DNA from: Chenopodium formosanum
Taxonomy: Eukaryota; Streptophyta; Magnoliopsida; Caryophyllales; Amaranthaceae
Assembly (NCBI GenBank): GCA_024500155.1
Contig: CM044858.1
Location: 24,353,795-24,417,794 of the forward strand
Direction of reading: 5' to 3'
Length of the DNA stretch: 64,000 bases
Part shown: in pieces, positions 30,401 through 41,329 of the stretch
How positions within the stretch are numbered: the stretch's first letter is position 1
How the letters are laid out: the number at the start of each line of letters is the position of its first letter
The notes under the pieces: generated by a model
Seen by the model: only the letters and a program-made list of their open reading frames with translations
Databases searched by the model: none
Told to the model about the DNA's origin: nothing
Translations under genes and position numbers: made by a program

Positions 30401-32807
30401 TGGAATGCAATTGACTTTCATTTGATTCAAAAAGCTTTGTTTGAATGTATTTGACTTTCATTTGATTCTAAAAGCTTTGTAGAAAGTGTTTGACTTTCAT
30501 TTGACTCAATTAGCTTAGTTGAATGCATTTGACTTTCATTTGATTCAAAAAGCTTTGTTTGAATGTGTTTGACTTTCGTTTGACTCAATTAACTTTGTTG
30601 ATTGTGTTTGATTTTCATTTGACTCAATATGCATTATGGAATGCAATTGACTTTCATTTGATTCAAAAAGCTTTGTTTGAATGTATTTGACTTTCATTTG
30701 ATTCTAAAATCTTTGTTGAAAGTGTTTGACTTTCATTTGACTCAATTAGTTTTGTTGAATGCATTTGACTTTCATTTGATTCAAAAAGCTTTGTTTGAAT
30801 GTGTTTGACTTTCATTTGACTTAATTAGCTTTGTTGAATGTGTTTGACTTTCATTTGACTCTATTAGCAATGTGTAATTCAATTAACTTTCATTTGATTC
30901 AAAAAGCTTTGTTTGAATGTATTTGACTTTCATTTGATTCTAAAAGCTTTGTTAAAAGTGTTTGACTTTTATTTGACTTAATTAGCTTTGTTGAATGTGT
31001 TTGACTTTCATTTGACTCAATTAGCATTGTGGAATGCAATTGACTTTCATTTGATTCAAAAAGCTTTGTTTGACTGTATTTGACTTTCATTTGATTCTAA
31101 AAGCTTTGTTAAAAGTGTTTGACTTTCATTTGACCCAATTAGCTTTGTTGAATGTGTTTGACTTTCATTTGACTGAACTAGCATTGTGGAATGCAATTGA
31201 CTTTCATTTGATTCAAAAAGCTTAGTTTGAATGTATTTGACTTTCATTTGATTCTAAAAGCTTTGTTGAAAGTGTTTGACTTTCATTTGACTCAATTAGC
31301 TTAGTTGAATGCATTTGACTTTCATTTGATTCAAAAAGCTTTATTTGAATGTGGTTGACTTTCGTTTGACTCAATTAACTTTGTTGATTGTGTTTAACTT
31401 TCATTTGACTTAATTTGCATTATGGAATGCAATTGACTTTCATTTGATTCAAAAAGCTTTGTTTAAATGTATTTGACTTTCATTTGATTCTAAAAGCTTT
31501 GTTGAAAGTGTTTGACTTTCATTTGACTCAATTAGCTTTGTTGAATGCATTTGACTTTCATTTGATTCAAAAAGCTTTGTTTGAATGTGTTTGACTTTCA
31601 TTTGACTCAATTAGCTTTGTTGAATGTGTTTGACTTTCATTTGACTCTATTAGCAATGTGTAATTCAATTGACTTTCATTTGATTCAAAAAGCTTTGTTT
31701 GAATGTATTTGACTTTCATTTGATTCTAAAAGCTTTGTTGAAAGTGTTTGACTTTTATTTGACTTAATTAGCTTTGTTGAATGTGTTTGAATTTCATTTG
31801 ACTCAATTAGCATTGTGGAATGCAATTGACTTTCATTTGATTCAAAGAGCTTTGTTTGACTGTATTTGACTTTCATTTGATTCTAAAAGCTTTGTTGAAA
31901 GTGTTTGACTTTCATTTAACCCAATTAGCTTTGTTGAATTTGTTTGAATTTCATTTGACTCAATTAGCATTGTGGAATGCAATTGACTTTCATTTGATTC
32001 AAAAAGCTTAGTTTGAATGTATTTGACTTTCATTTGATTCTAAAAGCTTTGTTGAAAGTGTTTGACTTTCATTTGACTCAATTAGCTTAGTTGAATGCAT
32101 TTGACTTTCATTTGATTCAAAAAGCTTTGTTTGAATGTGGTTGACTTTCGTTTGACTCAATCAACTTTGTTGATTGTGTTTAACTTTCATTTGACTTAAT
32201 TTGCATTATGGAATGCAATTGACTTTCATTTGATTCAAAAAGCTTTGTTTGAATGTATTTGACTTTCATTTGATTCTAAAAGCTTTGTTGAAAGTGTTTG
32301 ACATCCATTTGACCCAATTAGCTTTTTTGAAAGTATTTGACTTTCATTTGACTCAATTTGCATTGTGGAATGCAATTGACTTTCATTTGATTCAAAAAAC
32401 TTTGTTTGAATGTATTTAACTTTCATTTTATTCTAAAAGCTATGTTGAAAGTGTTTGACTTTCATTTGACTCAATTAGCTTTGTTGAATGTGTGTTTGAC
32501 TTTCATTTGACTTAATTAGCATTGTGGAATGCAATTGACTTTCATTTGATTCAAAAAGCTTAGTTTGAACGTATTTGACTTTCATTTGATTCTAAAAGCT
32601 TTGTTGAAAGTGTTTGACTTTCATTTGACTCAATTAGCTTTATTGAATGCATTTGACTTTCATTTGATTCAAAAAGCTTTGTTTGAATGCGTTTGACTTT
32701 CATTTGACTCAATTAGCTTTGTTGAATGTGTTTGACTTTCATTTGACTCTATTAGCAATGTGTAATGCAATTGACTTTCATTTGATTCAAAAAGCTTTGT
32801 TTGAATG
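21402..32807. repeat. AT-rich 39/40-bp satellite, block 2
   Basis: The same monomers and 236-bp order as block 1. Shortened monomers mark local deletions near 24470, 24770 and 25985. Near 29855 and 32488 a TG insertion (GAATGTGTGTTTGAC) occurs in both members of a duplicated segment. No gene is seen; the roughly 63-codon open frames on the minus strand arise because a 39-bp unit is 13 codons. Confidence 0.97.
28400..30100. repeat. Satellite segment duplicated 2635 bp downstream
   Basis: Variant monomers at 28421, 29050, 29207 and 29600 recur at 31056, 31685, 31842 and 32235, always 2635 bp away. Boundaries are approximate; the partner is about 31035-32735. Confidence 0.85.
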
Positions 32808-33297
32808 TGTTTTGGGTGTTTTTGTCCCTCGGGAGAGTTACAGCTCAAAGACTGGTCCGGAGCAGCCTGTACCTGCAAGACAAACGGAGACACCTGTTTG
32901 TTGGTGCTCCGCCTCCGACGATCAAGTTAGTAACTTGAAAGGCGAGAAAAAGGTGCGGAAATTTAGGTAGGGATCTGCTAGGATTTCTAGCTCAGTTGTC
33001 TCTATCAAAGGGTCAGTTTGCAATAAATGGAAAAACGTGCCCTCCAAAAGAGGGGAATCTCCCTATTTATAGGGTCCTTGGGATTTGTGCCCCTGATTAG
33101 GTCATAAAACCCTAATCTATGATGGGCTGCGCCGCATTGCGGCTTTCTCGGGATTTGGGCCTGAAGGCCGACATTTTTCCCCCAAATATCTGGGATGACA
33201 CGTGTCAAGCAGGGATAGGTCCATTTTGGACCATCCTCAAGTTGACACGTGTCGCCCTCTGATTGGGCCACATGGCGGGGTAAAATTACCCTAAACA
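32808..33297 (-). repeat. 3' LTR of element 3
   Basis: 490 bp, TGTTTTGGGTG to CCCTAAACA. It shares landmarks with the other LTRs (GGGAGAGTTACA, CGGGATTTGGGCCTGA, CTGATTGGGCCA). TATA on the minus strand at 33063-33072. The left end is slightly ambiguous because the satellite itself reads TGTTTGAC there. Confidence 0.88.
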
Positions 33298-33833
33298 TTT
33301 GCCCCTCACAGATGGGACGTGGCACGCCACATGGCATCTGTGACACTTGTCACTCTTTGAATGGTGGTAATTTTACCGCCAAAATTTTACTGTTCAACTT
33401 CTGGGTAAATTACGGGAATACCCCTTCATTTACCCTCTTTATATAGCCGTTTACCCTCATATTTTTGGTACGTTTCACAAAAATTTTCAGAGTAAACTTA
33501 GAGAGAATCTTGAAAGAGAGAGCAAAAGTCATCCGTCTGAGTCAGACACAAGTTGAAGGAAACTCAGATTCACCAACACAGGCGGACCCGTCTACCTTCA
33601 GATCTCAAATCTAAAGGTACCGTCTCTGACTCTCTCAGCTCTTTTTTCATTTTACCGCTTGTATATATTCCTTGCAATAAATGGATTCATCACCAACGCA
33701 CACGACACAACCTAGGGTAGAATCCAGCCGTTCACCAAGGACGGCTGAGTCTAAGACTGGTAGTGCCGTCTCAGGGTGTTGGGACCACCCTCATGCTTGG
33801 ATTCCGACCATTTGCGCGTCTGTGCAGGACACA
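33298..33833 (+). promoter_or_regulatory. Element 3 aORF promoter, leader and predicted leader intron
   Basis: Polypurine tract at 33298-33307 (minus strand). TATA-like TTTATATAG at 33438-33446. Donor CTAAAG/GTACCG at 33617 and acceptor GTCTGTGCAG ending 33827, giving a 211-bp intron just before ATG 33834. An upstream in-frame ATG at 33681 is the alternative start. Confidence 0.55.
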
Positions 33834-36800
33834 ATGGCTCGGACAATGCAGACGGCACGGGACCCAAATTATAGAAGCGAAGGCTCAGGCGGCCAAACGC
33901 CTGAGGGAGAGACGTCTGGCTCCGAACACCAAACGGCTCCGGAGAGATCCCCTCCGCGTGGCCCCCCAACTCCTCCTGACTCGTTTTTGGACGAGTGCGA
34001 CCAAAGCGGGGAGGAGGCCGACGACCAAGGGGGTGAGGAGGCCGCCTCAGCTTCCGTTTCCCAATCTGGGGAGGAGACGGGAAGCGGTCTTGACGTCTCT
34101 TCCTCAGAGAGCAGCGACGATCTTCCTCCGCTTGTGGATAACGAGGAAGAAGAAAGGAAGAAATGGAAGGAGAAGGATGATCCCTTCAAAATCCACGTCT
34201 CCTTGAAAGACATAGACCTCATGGAAAAAGGTCTTAACAACTTTTTGAAGATGCACCCAATGGGAGACGGGTGGAAAATAAGGGTGCCTCCCCCAGACGG
34301 CACCGTTTCCTGGGAAGACACTGAACGGAACGCAAACGGCTCCGGAGAGATCCCCTCCGCGTGGCCCCCCAACTCCTCCTGACTCGTTTTTGGACGAGTG
34401 CGACCAAAGCGGGGAGGAGGCCGACGACCAAGGCGGTGAGGAGGCCGCCTCAGCTTCTGTTTCCCAATCTGGGGAGGAGAAGGGAAGCGGTCTTGACGTC
34501 TCTTCCTCAGAGAGCAGCGACGATCTTCCTCCGCTTATGGATAGCGAGGAAGAAGAAAGGAAGAAATGGAAGGAGAAGGATGATCCCTTCAAAATCCACG
34601 TCTCCTTGAAAGACATAGACCTCATGGAAAAAGGTCTTAACAACTTTTTGAAGATGCACCCAATGGGAGACGGGTGGAAAATAAGGGTGCCTCCCCCAGA
34701 CGGCACCGTTTCCTGGGAAGACACTGAACGGAACGCAAACGGCTACTTCGGCTGTTATGAAGCGACGTTCAAGGCGGGTCTTCGCTTCCCCCTTCACGAG
34801 GCGGTGAAGGCAATTCTGAGAGGCTATGGCCTCGGAGTCTGGCAACTTACCCCTAACTCTTGGGCAAATATTCTGGGGTACGTTGCCGCCTGTGAATTCC
34901 AAGGGATTCACCCCGGCTGGGAAGCCTTTGCTAAGATGCATTATCTTAGCCGAAACCTAGGCGGGTACAGAGCGTGGTATACTCTAACCACGTTTCCTCA
35001 GTACATGATGACCTTAGACAAGGTCTCTAAATTCGACGGCTGGAAGAACAGATTCTATCTGTTGACGGCTCCCACCAGGCGGGAGAACTTCGAGCTCCGT
35101 CAATACAATAAGAAGCCTGACCTTCTGGGTCGGAAATGTTGTCTTCCCCGGATCCCGGATGAGGATTTCGACAAAATAATTGAGGCTGACTTCTTCGGCC
35201 TCACAGACGCCACATTGTCAACCGGGGAGACAATAAAAGTCCCCAAGAACTGGATCCCCAAAAGCGCCTGGCTTAGGGATGAGTGCTTCCTAGCCGCCTG
35301 CGGGCTAGGGCACATGTTTGACAGACGTATGCGCCTGAATACCTTCCGTCTGTAGTACTTTTGTGTCGGAAATATTTTTTGATGATGTACTAATTGATTT
35401 CCCGTTTGTTTTTGCAAAAGAAGCGTTAAACATGTTGCCAGAAGAGAAGACCCCCAGACGGTCCTCTACGCAGATCCGCCGTGACTTGGCGGAGGCCCAG
35501 GCGCGGGAGCTTAAGGCCAAGGTAAACGCCTGACCATTTTGTGAGTTTACTTTCAAAGTTTTCTTTCTTCGTCTGCTAACATTAAGTTGTTATTTTTTCA
35601 GGGAGGAAAAGTGGACAAGATGTTTGAGAAAAAGCCTCAAACGGGCTAGGGAGGAGACCACCGTCTCTAACCCCAGCAAGTCCTCAAAGAAGGCCACCTC
35701 CACTGCAACTCCCGACGCCCTAGTCGGGAGACAAATGCGGATAGGGGGGAGGAAAGAGAAAGTGACCGGCTCTCTTGGCCTTGACTTGGCCAACCCTCTT
35801 CCTGCAACCGGGGGGCTCTCAACGCCTGCCAGCGGTTCTCGCCTGGCCGGCTCTGCAGGTAAGAACCCTTTTGAATCCCCGCCTGAGCTGGGATGGCCGT
35901 TGCGAGTGAAATCACACTCCCAGCAGACGTCATCCTCAGACGGTCGAAACCAGATAGGCGCTGCTTTAGTATCTCAATCTGACACTGATTATGGTGCAGA
36001 TCAATCTCCCCGTTGGCCAGACGTCCAAAAGCATGCCAAGGCCATGCTGGATGCTGTCAGCAAACGGGATAAGGATGCTATCCCAGGGATAGAGACGTTC
36101 AACCTTGAACGTATTCTGACCCTCCTGGCTGAGGTAGTATACTTAATCAATTTTTCAATAACTTTTTCCGTTTCTTTCCCCGCCTGCATTATTAACCTTG
36201 TTTATTTTTGCTGGCCTTGCTGCGGGTAGATGGGCTCAAGCGTCCTTACACCCGCAAACGGGAAGAGGTAAGACGGTCCAAGCAGGCCGCCACAGACGCC
36301 GATAATGTTGCTTTGTACTCCTGTATAGTTAACGATCTTGAAACTAAAGCAACCCAAATGACACAAGCGGCCAGGATTACAGAGCTGGAGACGAGTCTGC
36401 AGGCGGCCAACAAAAGGGCTGAGACTGCCGAGGCGGCCCAAAAACAGGCGGAAGTGGACCTCCCTAAACTTAGGGAGGACCTCAAGAAAGCCCAAGAAAG
36501 CCTCCAAACGCTTCAAGGAGTCTCTTCAGAGAATGCTGATCTGAAGAGCAAAATTGCTAAGTTGGAGGAGGAGGCGGCCAAAGCTCAGGAGAACTTCCGA
36601 GCGACTCTCTAGGCGGAGCAAAACCGTCTGGTTGCTGAGATGGCCGCCGATAATGAGGCTATGATGAAGATCGCCTGGGACGCCTTGTATCCCAACAAGA
36701 ATTATGGCGTCTGGGCTCTGGCTCACAAGTATGCTGACGAAGTTATATACTTGAGAGAGAAGGGTGAGCCGGAGCCTGAGTCCTTCCTCGCCTGGGCTGA

Positions 36801-36906
36801 AACTGAGCAGCCTGATCCTGAAGCCGAAGCTGAAGCCGAAGCTCCAGAGACTGAGGCTCCTGAAGAAGGGGAGAAGGACCAAGAAGGGCAATCTGCAGGG
36901 CAGTGA
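33834..36906 (+). pseudogene. Element 3 aORF: five-exon Transposase_28-like gene, broken by a tandem duplication
   Basis: Predicted exons: 33834-35347, 35421-35521, 35602-35858, 36000-36133 and 36214-36906. Intron positions match the outer gene. The start is MARTMQTARD, followed by an acidic Glu/Ser stretch, the Transposase_28-like block (CYEATFKAGLRFPLHE, LTPNSWANILGYVAACE, KMHYLSRNLGGY, WYTLTTFPQYMM), a short basic exon 3, a helical exon 4 (KAMLDAVSKRD...IL), and a coiled coil with an acidic tail (EAEAEAEAPETEAPEE). Damage: a 403-bp duplication (33931-34333 repeated at 34334-34736) shifts the frame; a one-base shift near 35630; loss of the exon 5 acceptor (AG to TG at 36212-36213); and TAG at 36610-36612. 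An undamaged frame covers 34390-35355. Confidence 0.78.
33931..34736 (+). repeat. 403-bp tandem duplication inside aORF exon 1
   Basis: AAACGGCT marks both copies and the end (33931, 34334, 34737), so the period is 403 bp with 8 bp of microhomology at the join. The copies differ at about 6 sites by eye (for example CAAGGGGGT/CAAGGCGGT and CTTGTGGATAAC/CTTATGGATAGC). Confidence 0.93.
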
Positions 36907-38006
36907 TTTCAGCGGCTGTGTGCCAATCTCCTGTTTTTATTTTTTCTGCGGCAGTATGCCATTTGTTTTGCTTTTCCGGCCTGCGTGCCGAGTATATTTG
37001 TATCTTTACCGGCTAAGGAGCCGTGTTCAACAACAATTTCTTTTTTCCCGGACGGGGTCCGGATAACATTTGCCCCACCACAGCCGTTTGGTTGGGTGGA
37101 ATATTAATGAATGCACCGACTGAGTCGGTTTTGATCTTTTTTTTACGCTTGTGTTTGCCTTTTCAATTTTTTGCATTTTCAATTTTTGCCTAACTTATTG
37201 AAAGCATCCGGCGAATTTAGCCTAACTTATCAAAAGTACGCGGCTGTCCTTGCCCCTGGACGGCTGTGTGGTTGGTTTCAAATGGAGTTGGTTGATTGAC
37301 TTGGGAACGTCTGATGCTGCAAAGAGCATGATACGTTTGTAAGTCAATCAATCACAGTAATGATTGCCCCAAACCAAGTGCACAGCCGTACATTATCAGG
37401 CGTTTCAGCTTCTACCTAGACGGTGTTGTCAGTCTAGGTGAAGTTCATATAGCCATTGCACAACTCTTTTGCCCCAAACAAGGATGTGTACAATTTAAAA
37501 GCGAAAAAACGCTAAGTAAGAAATGCAGTCGGTCGTCGACTGATGTCCTTGGACATCCGGGTTCCAAACCTTGATCATTCCTTAAGTTGTTCAGGCAGAC
37601 GGCTATGAATGGCTGATTTAGCCGTCCAATTGTGGCCGCCTGCATTGGTACGTAGAGTAAGCGAGTTGGCTTCTCTCTGCGACGATTGCACCCGGAGGGG
37701 TGTCGCCGGACGCCTTAGTCCATGTAGGGACAGTCGAATTTATGGGGAAATCAGCCGTCTGGCCATTGGCCTCTGGTCTTGTTTGAGACCGGTTGTGTAG
37801 CTACTAAGCGTTTTTGTGCTTAGCTTAATTATCTGACCATTGGCCTCTCGTCAATCCGACGTTAATTCAATTTCCAAGTATCAAACTCAGAGAAACAAAC
37901 ATGTGACCCGTCTGGAATTCAGACGGGGTATAAGACAATCAACAGTGAAAACAAAAAGCAACTTCTCATTAATGTACTTCTTGTTTACAAAAATTATTAC
38001 AAAATC
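36907..38006. other. Element 3 hairpin-rich spacer between convergent genes
   Basis: No gene is seen. Stem-loops lie at 36978-36990, 37010-37023, 37048-37062 and 37115-37129, a long inverted repeat at 37258-37389, a 12-bp stem at about 37412-37443, CAGTCG/CGACTG at about 37527-37542, TGTCC/GGACA at about 37547-37558, and CCCGTCTG/CAGACGGG at 37907-37927. Order and placement parallel the outer spacer (6357-7690), although the sequence has diverged. Confidence 0.72.
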
Positions 38007-38943
38007 TCAGAAGTAGTATTTTTTCAAATTATCTACGTTCCAAGTTCTAGGCAGGCGCCTGCCGTCTGGGGTTTCCAGGTGGTAGGTGCCGTCTCTTACT
38101 TCTTCATAAATCCGGTAGGGGCCTTCCCAATTAGGAGTTAGCTTTCCAAGCTCATTGGCCCTACCGGTTGCCTCCATTTTCCGTAACACAAGGTCGTCCA
38201 CTTTCAAAGGGCGCCTGAGTACTCTCTTGTTGTAGGCTCTTGTCATTCTCAGACGGTAAATCTCATGACGCAAGGCGGCATTGCCCCTGCGTTCTGGAAG
38301 TGAGTCCAATGCCAGGCGCATTGCCTCCCAGTTTGCCTCTTCATCATGTAGCATGACTCTGAGAGTCGGCTCATAGTGTTCGATGGGCAAAACGACTTCA
38401 GCACCGTAAACCATGAGAAATGGGGTTTCACCGGTTGCCCCCTTTGCTGTTGTCCGGATGGCCCATATGACTTGGATTAATTCCTCAGCCCATAAGCCAC
38501 CGGCTCTTTCAATTTTCTTCTTTATACCGTCTGAGATCAGTTTGTTGAAGGCTTCAACTTGGCCGTTTGCTTGGGGACGGCCGACTGATGCAAAATAACT
38601 TGAGATCCCCTGATCTCCCAACCAAGTTTTAAGCTGAGGCGTCTCAAACTGAGGACCATTATCAAACACCATAGACATAGGAACCCCATACCGGGTGATA
38701 ATATTCTTCCAGATGAAGGAGATGACGTCTGATGTCTTGATATTTTTTACCGCCTCAACCTCTACCCACTTGGTAAATTAATCCACAGCCACCAAGATGT
38801 AATGCTTACCGCCTGGGGCAGGCGTATAAGGACCCAAAATGTCCATGCCCCATTTTGCAAACGGGATTGGGCTGTGGATGGCCGTCAGATCAGTAGCCGG
38901 ACGGTGAATAAGTTTGCCAAATTTCTAGCACTTGTCACATTTT
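38007..38943 (-). pseudogene. Element 3 integrase, C-terminal two-thirds
   Basis: Starts within the zinc-finger end (KCDKC) at the satellite join and runs through the catalytic core (GMDILGPY, DNGPQF, GRPQANGQVEAF) to NLKKYYF at 38007. Catalytic motifs are more canonical than in the outer copy. Two in-frame stops occur: TAG at 38925-38927 (after KCDKC) and TAA at 38778-38780 (in VDYFTKW). No frameshift was seen. The N-terminal HHCC part and everything upstream are missing. Confidence 0.92.
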
Positions 38944-41329
38944 CTCATTTGATTCAAAAAGCTTTGTTTGAATGTATTTGACTATCATTTGATTCTAAAA
39001 GCTTTGTTGAGAGTGTTTGACCTTCATTTGACTCAATTAGCTTTGTTGAATGCATTTGACTTTCATTTGATTCAAAAAGCTTTGTTAGAATGTGTTTGAC
39101 TTTCATTTGACTCAATTAGCATTATGGAATGCAATTGACTTTCATCTGATTCAAAAAGCTTTGTTTGAAAGTATTTGACTTTCATTTGATTCAAAAAGCT
39201 TTGTTTGAATGTGTTTGACTTTCATTTAACTCAATTAGCTTTGTTGAGTGTGTTTCACTTTCATTTGACTCAATTAGCATTGTGGAATGCAATTGACTTT
39301 CATTTGATTCAAAAAGCTTTGTTTGAATGTATTTGACTTTCATTTGATTCTAAAAGCTTTGTTGAAAGTGTTTGACTTTCATTTGACTCAATTAGCTTTG
39401 TTGAATGCGTTTGACTTTCATTTTATTCAAAAAGCTTTGTTTGAATGTAAACGACTTTCATTTGACTGCTTTGTTGAATGTGTTTGACTTTCAATTGACT
39501 CAATTAGCATTTTGGAATGTAATTGACTTTCATTTGATTAAAAATGCTTTGATTGAATGTATTTGATTTTCATTTGATTCAAAAAGCTTTGTTGAAAGTG
39601 TTTGACTTTCATTTGACTCATTAAGCTTTCGTGAATGCATTTGACTTTCATTTGATTCAAAAAGTTTTTTTTGAATGTGTTTAACTTTCATTTGACTCAA
39701 TTAGCATTGTGAAATGCAATTGACTTTCATTTGATTCAAAAACCTTTATTTGAATGTATTTGAATTTCATTTGATTCTAAAAGCTTTGTTGAAAGTGTTT
39801 GACTTTTATTTGACTCGGTTAGCTTTGTTGAATGCGTTTGACTTTCATTATATTCAAAAAGCTTTGTTTGAAAGTGTTTGACTTTCATTTGACTCAATTA
39901 GCTTTGTTGAATGTGTTTCACTTTCATTTGACTCAATTAGCAATGTGGAATGCAATTAACTTTCATTTGATTCAAAAAGCTTTGTTTTAAATGTATTTGA
40001 CTTTCATTTGATTTTAAAAGCTTTGTTGAAAGTGTTTGACTTTCATTTGACTCAATTAGCTTTGCTGAATGCATTTGAATTTCATTTGATTCAAAAAGCT
40101 TTGGTTGAATGTGTTTGACTTTCATTTGACTCACTTATCTTTGTTGAATGTGTTTGACTTTCATTTGACTCAATTAGCTTTGTTGAATGTGTTTTACTTT
40201 CATTTGAGTCAAATAGCATTGTGGAATGCAATTGACTTTCATTTGATTCAAAAACCTTTGTTTGAATGTATTTGACTTTCATTTGATTCTAAAAGCTTTG
40301 GTGAAAGTGTTTGACTTTTATTTGACTCAAGAGCTTTGTTGAATGCGTTTGACTTTCATTTTATTCAAAAAGCTTTGTTTGAAAGTGTTTGACTTTCAGT
40401 TGACTCAATTAGCTTTGTTGAATGTGTTTGACTTTCATTTGACTCAATTAGCATTGTGGAATGCAATTGACTTTCATTTGATTTAAAAAGATTTGTTTGA
40501 ATGTATTTGACTTTCATTTGATTCTAAAAGCTTTGTTGAAAGTGTTTGACTTTCACTTGACTTAATTAGCTTTGTTGAATGCCTTTGACTTTCATTTGAT
40601 TCAAAAAGCTTTGTTTGAAAGTGTTTGACTTTCATTTGACTCAATTAGCTTTGTTGAATGTGTTTGACTTTCATTTGACTCAATTAGCATTGTGGAATGC
40701 AATAGACTTTCATTTGATTAAAAATGCTTTGTTTGAATGTATTATACTTTCATTTGATTCTAAAAGCTTTGTTGAAAGTGTTTGACTTTCATTTGGCTCA
40801 ATTAGCTTTGTTGAATGCGTTAAACTTTTATTTTATTCAAAAACCTTTATTTGAATGTGTTTGACTTTCAGCTGACTCAATTAGCTTTGATGAATGTGTT
40901 TCACTTTCATTTGACTCAATTAGCAATGTGGAATGCAATTGACTTTCATTTGATTCAAAAAGCTTTGTTTTAAATGTATTTTACTTTCATTTGATTCTAA
41001 AAGCTTTGTTGAAAGTGTTTGACTTTCATTTGACTCAATTAGCTTTGTTGAATGCGTTTGACTTTCATTTTATTTAAAAAGCTTTGTTTGAATGTGTTTG
41101 ACTTTCAGTTGACTAATTAGCTTTGTTGAATTTGTTTGACTTTCATTTGACTCAATTAGCTATGCGGAATGCAATTGACTTTCATTTGATTCAAAAAGCT
41201 TGGTTTGAATGTATTTGACTTTCATTTGATTTTAAAAGCTTTGTTGAAAGTGTTTGACTTTTGTTTGACTCAATTAGCTATGTAGAATGCATTTGACTTT
41301 CATTTGATTCAAAAAGCTTTGTTTGAATG

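Larger units (their letters stand above)
32808..38943 (-). mobile_element. Element 3: 5'-truncated Tat element of a related subfamily
   Basis: Keeps a 490-bp 3' LTR, polypurine tract, the antisense aORF, the hairpin-rich spacer and the last two-thirds of integrase, then joins satellite directly at about 38943. gag, protease, RT, RNase H and the 5' LTR are absent. It is clearly homologous to the outer element but well diverged, making it useful for comparison. The right end is not an LTR, so it arose by deletion or recombination after insertion. Confidence 0.92.

Noticed and set aside
32803..32807. Target-site duplication for element 3
   Set aside because: GAATG is present on the left, but the right end is deleted, so it cannot be confirmed.
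2500..38900. tRNA or rRNA genes
   Set aside because: No cloverleaf with A/B boxes and no rRNA landmarks were recognised in the non-satellite sequence; a tRNAscan run would be decisive.
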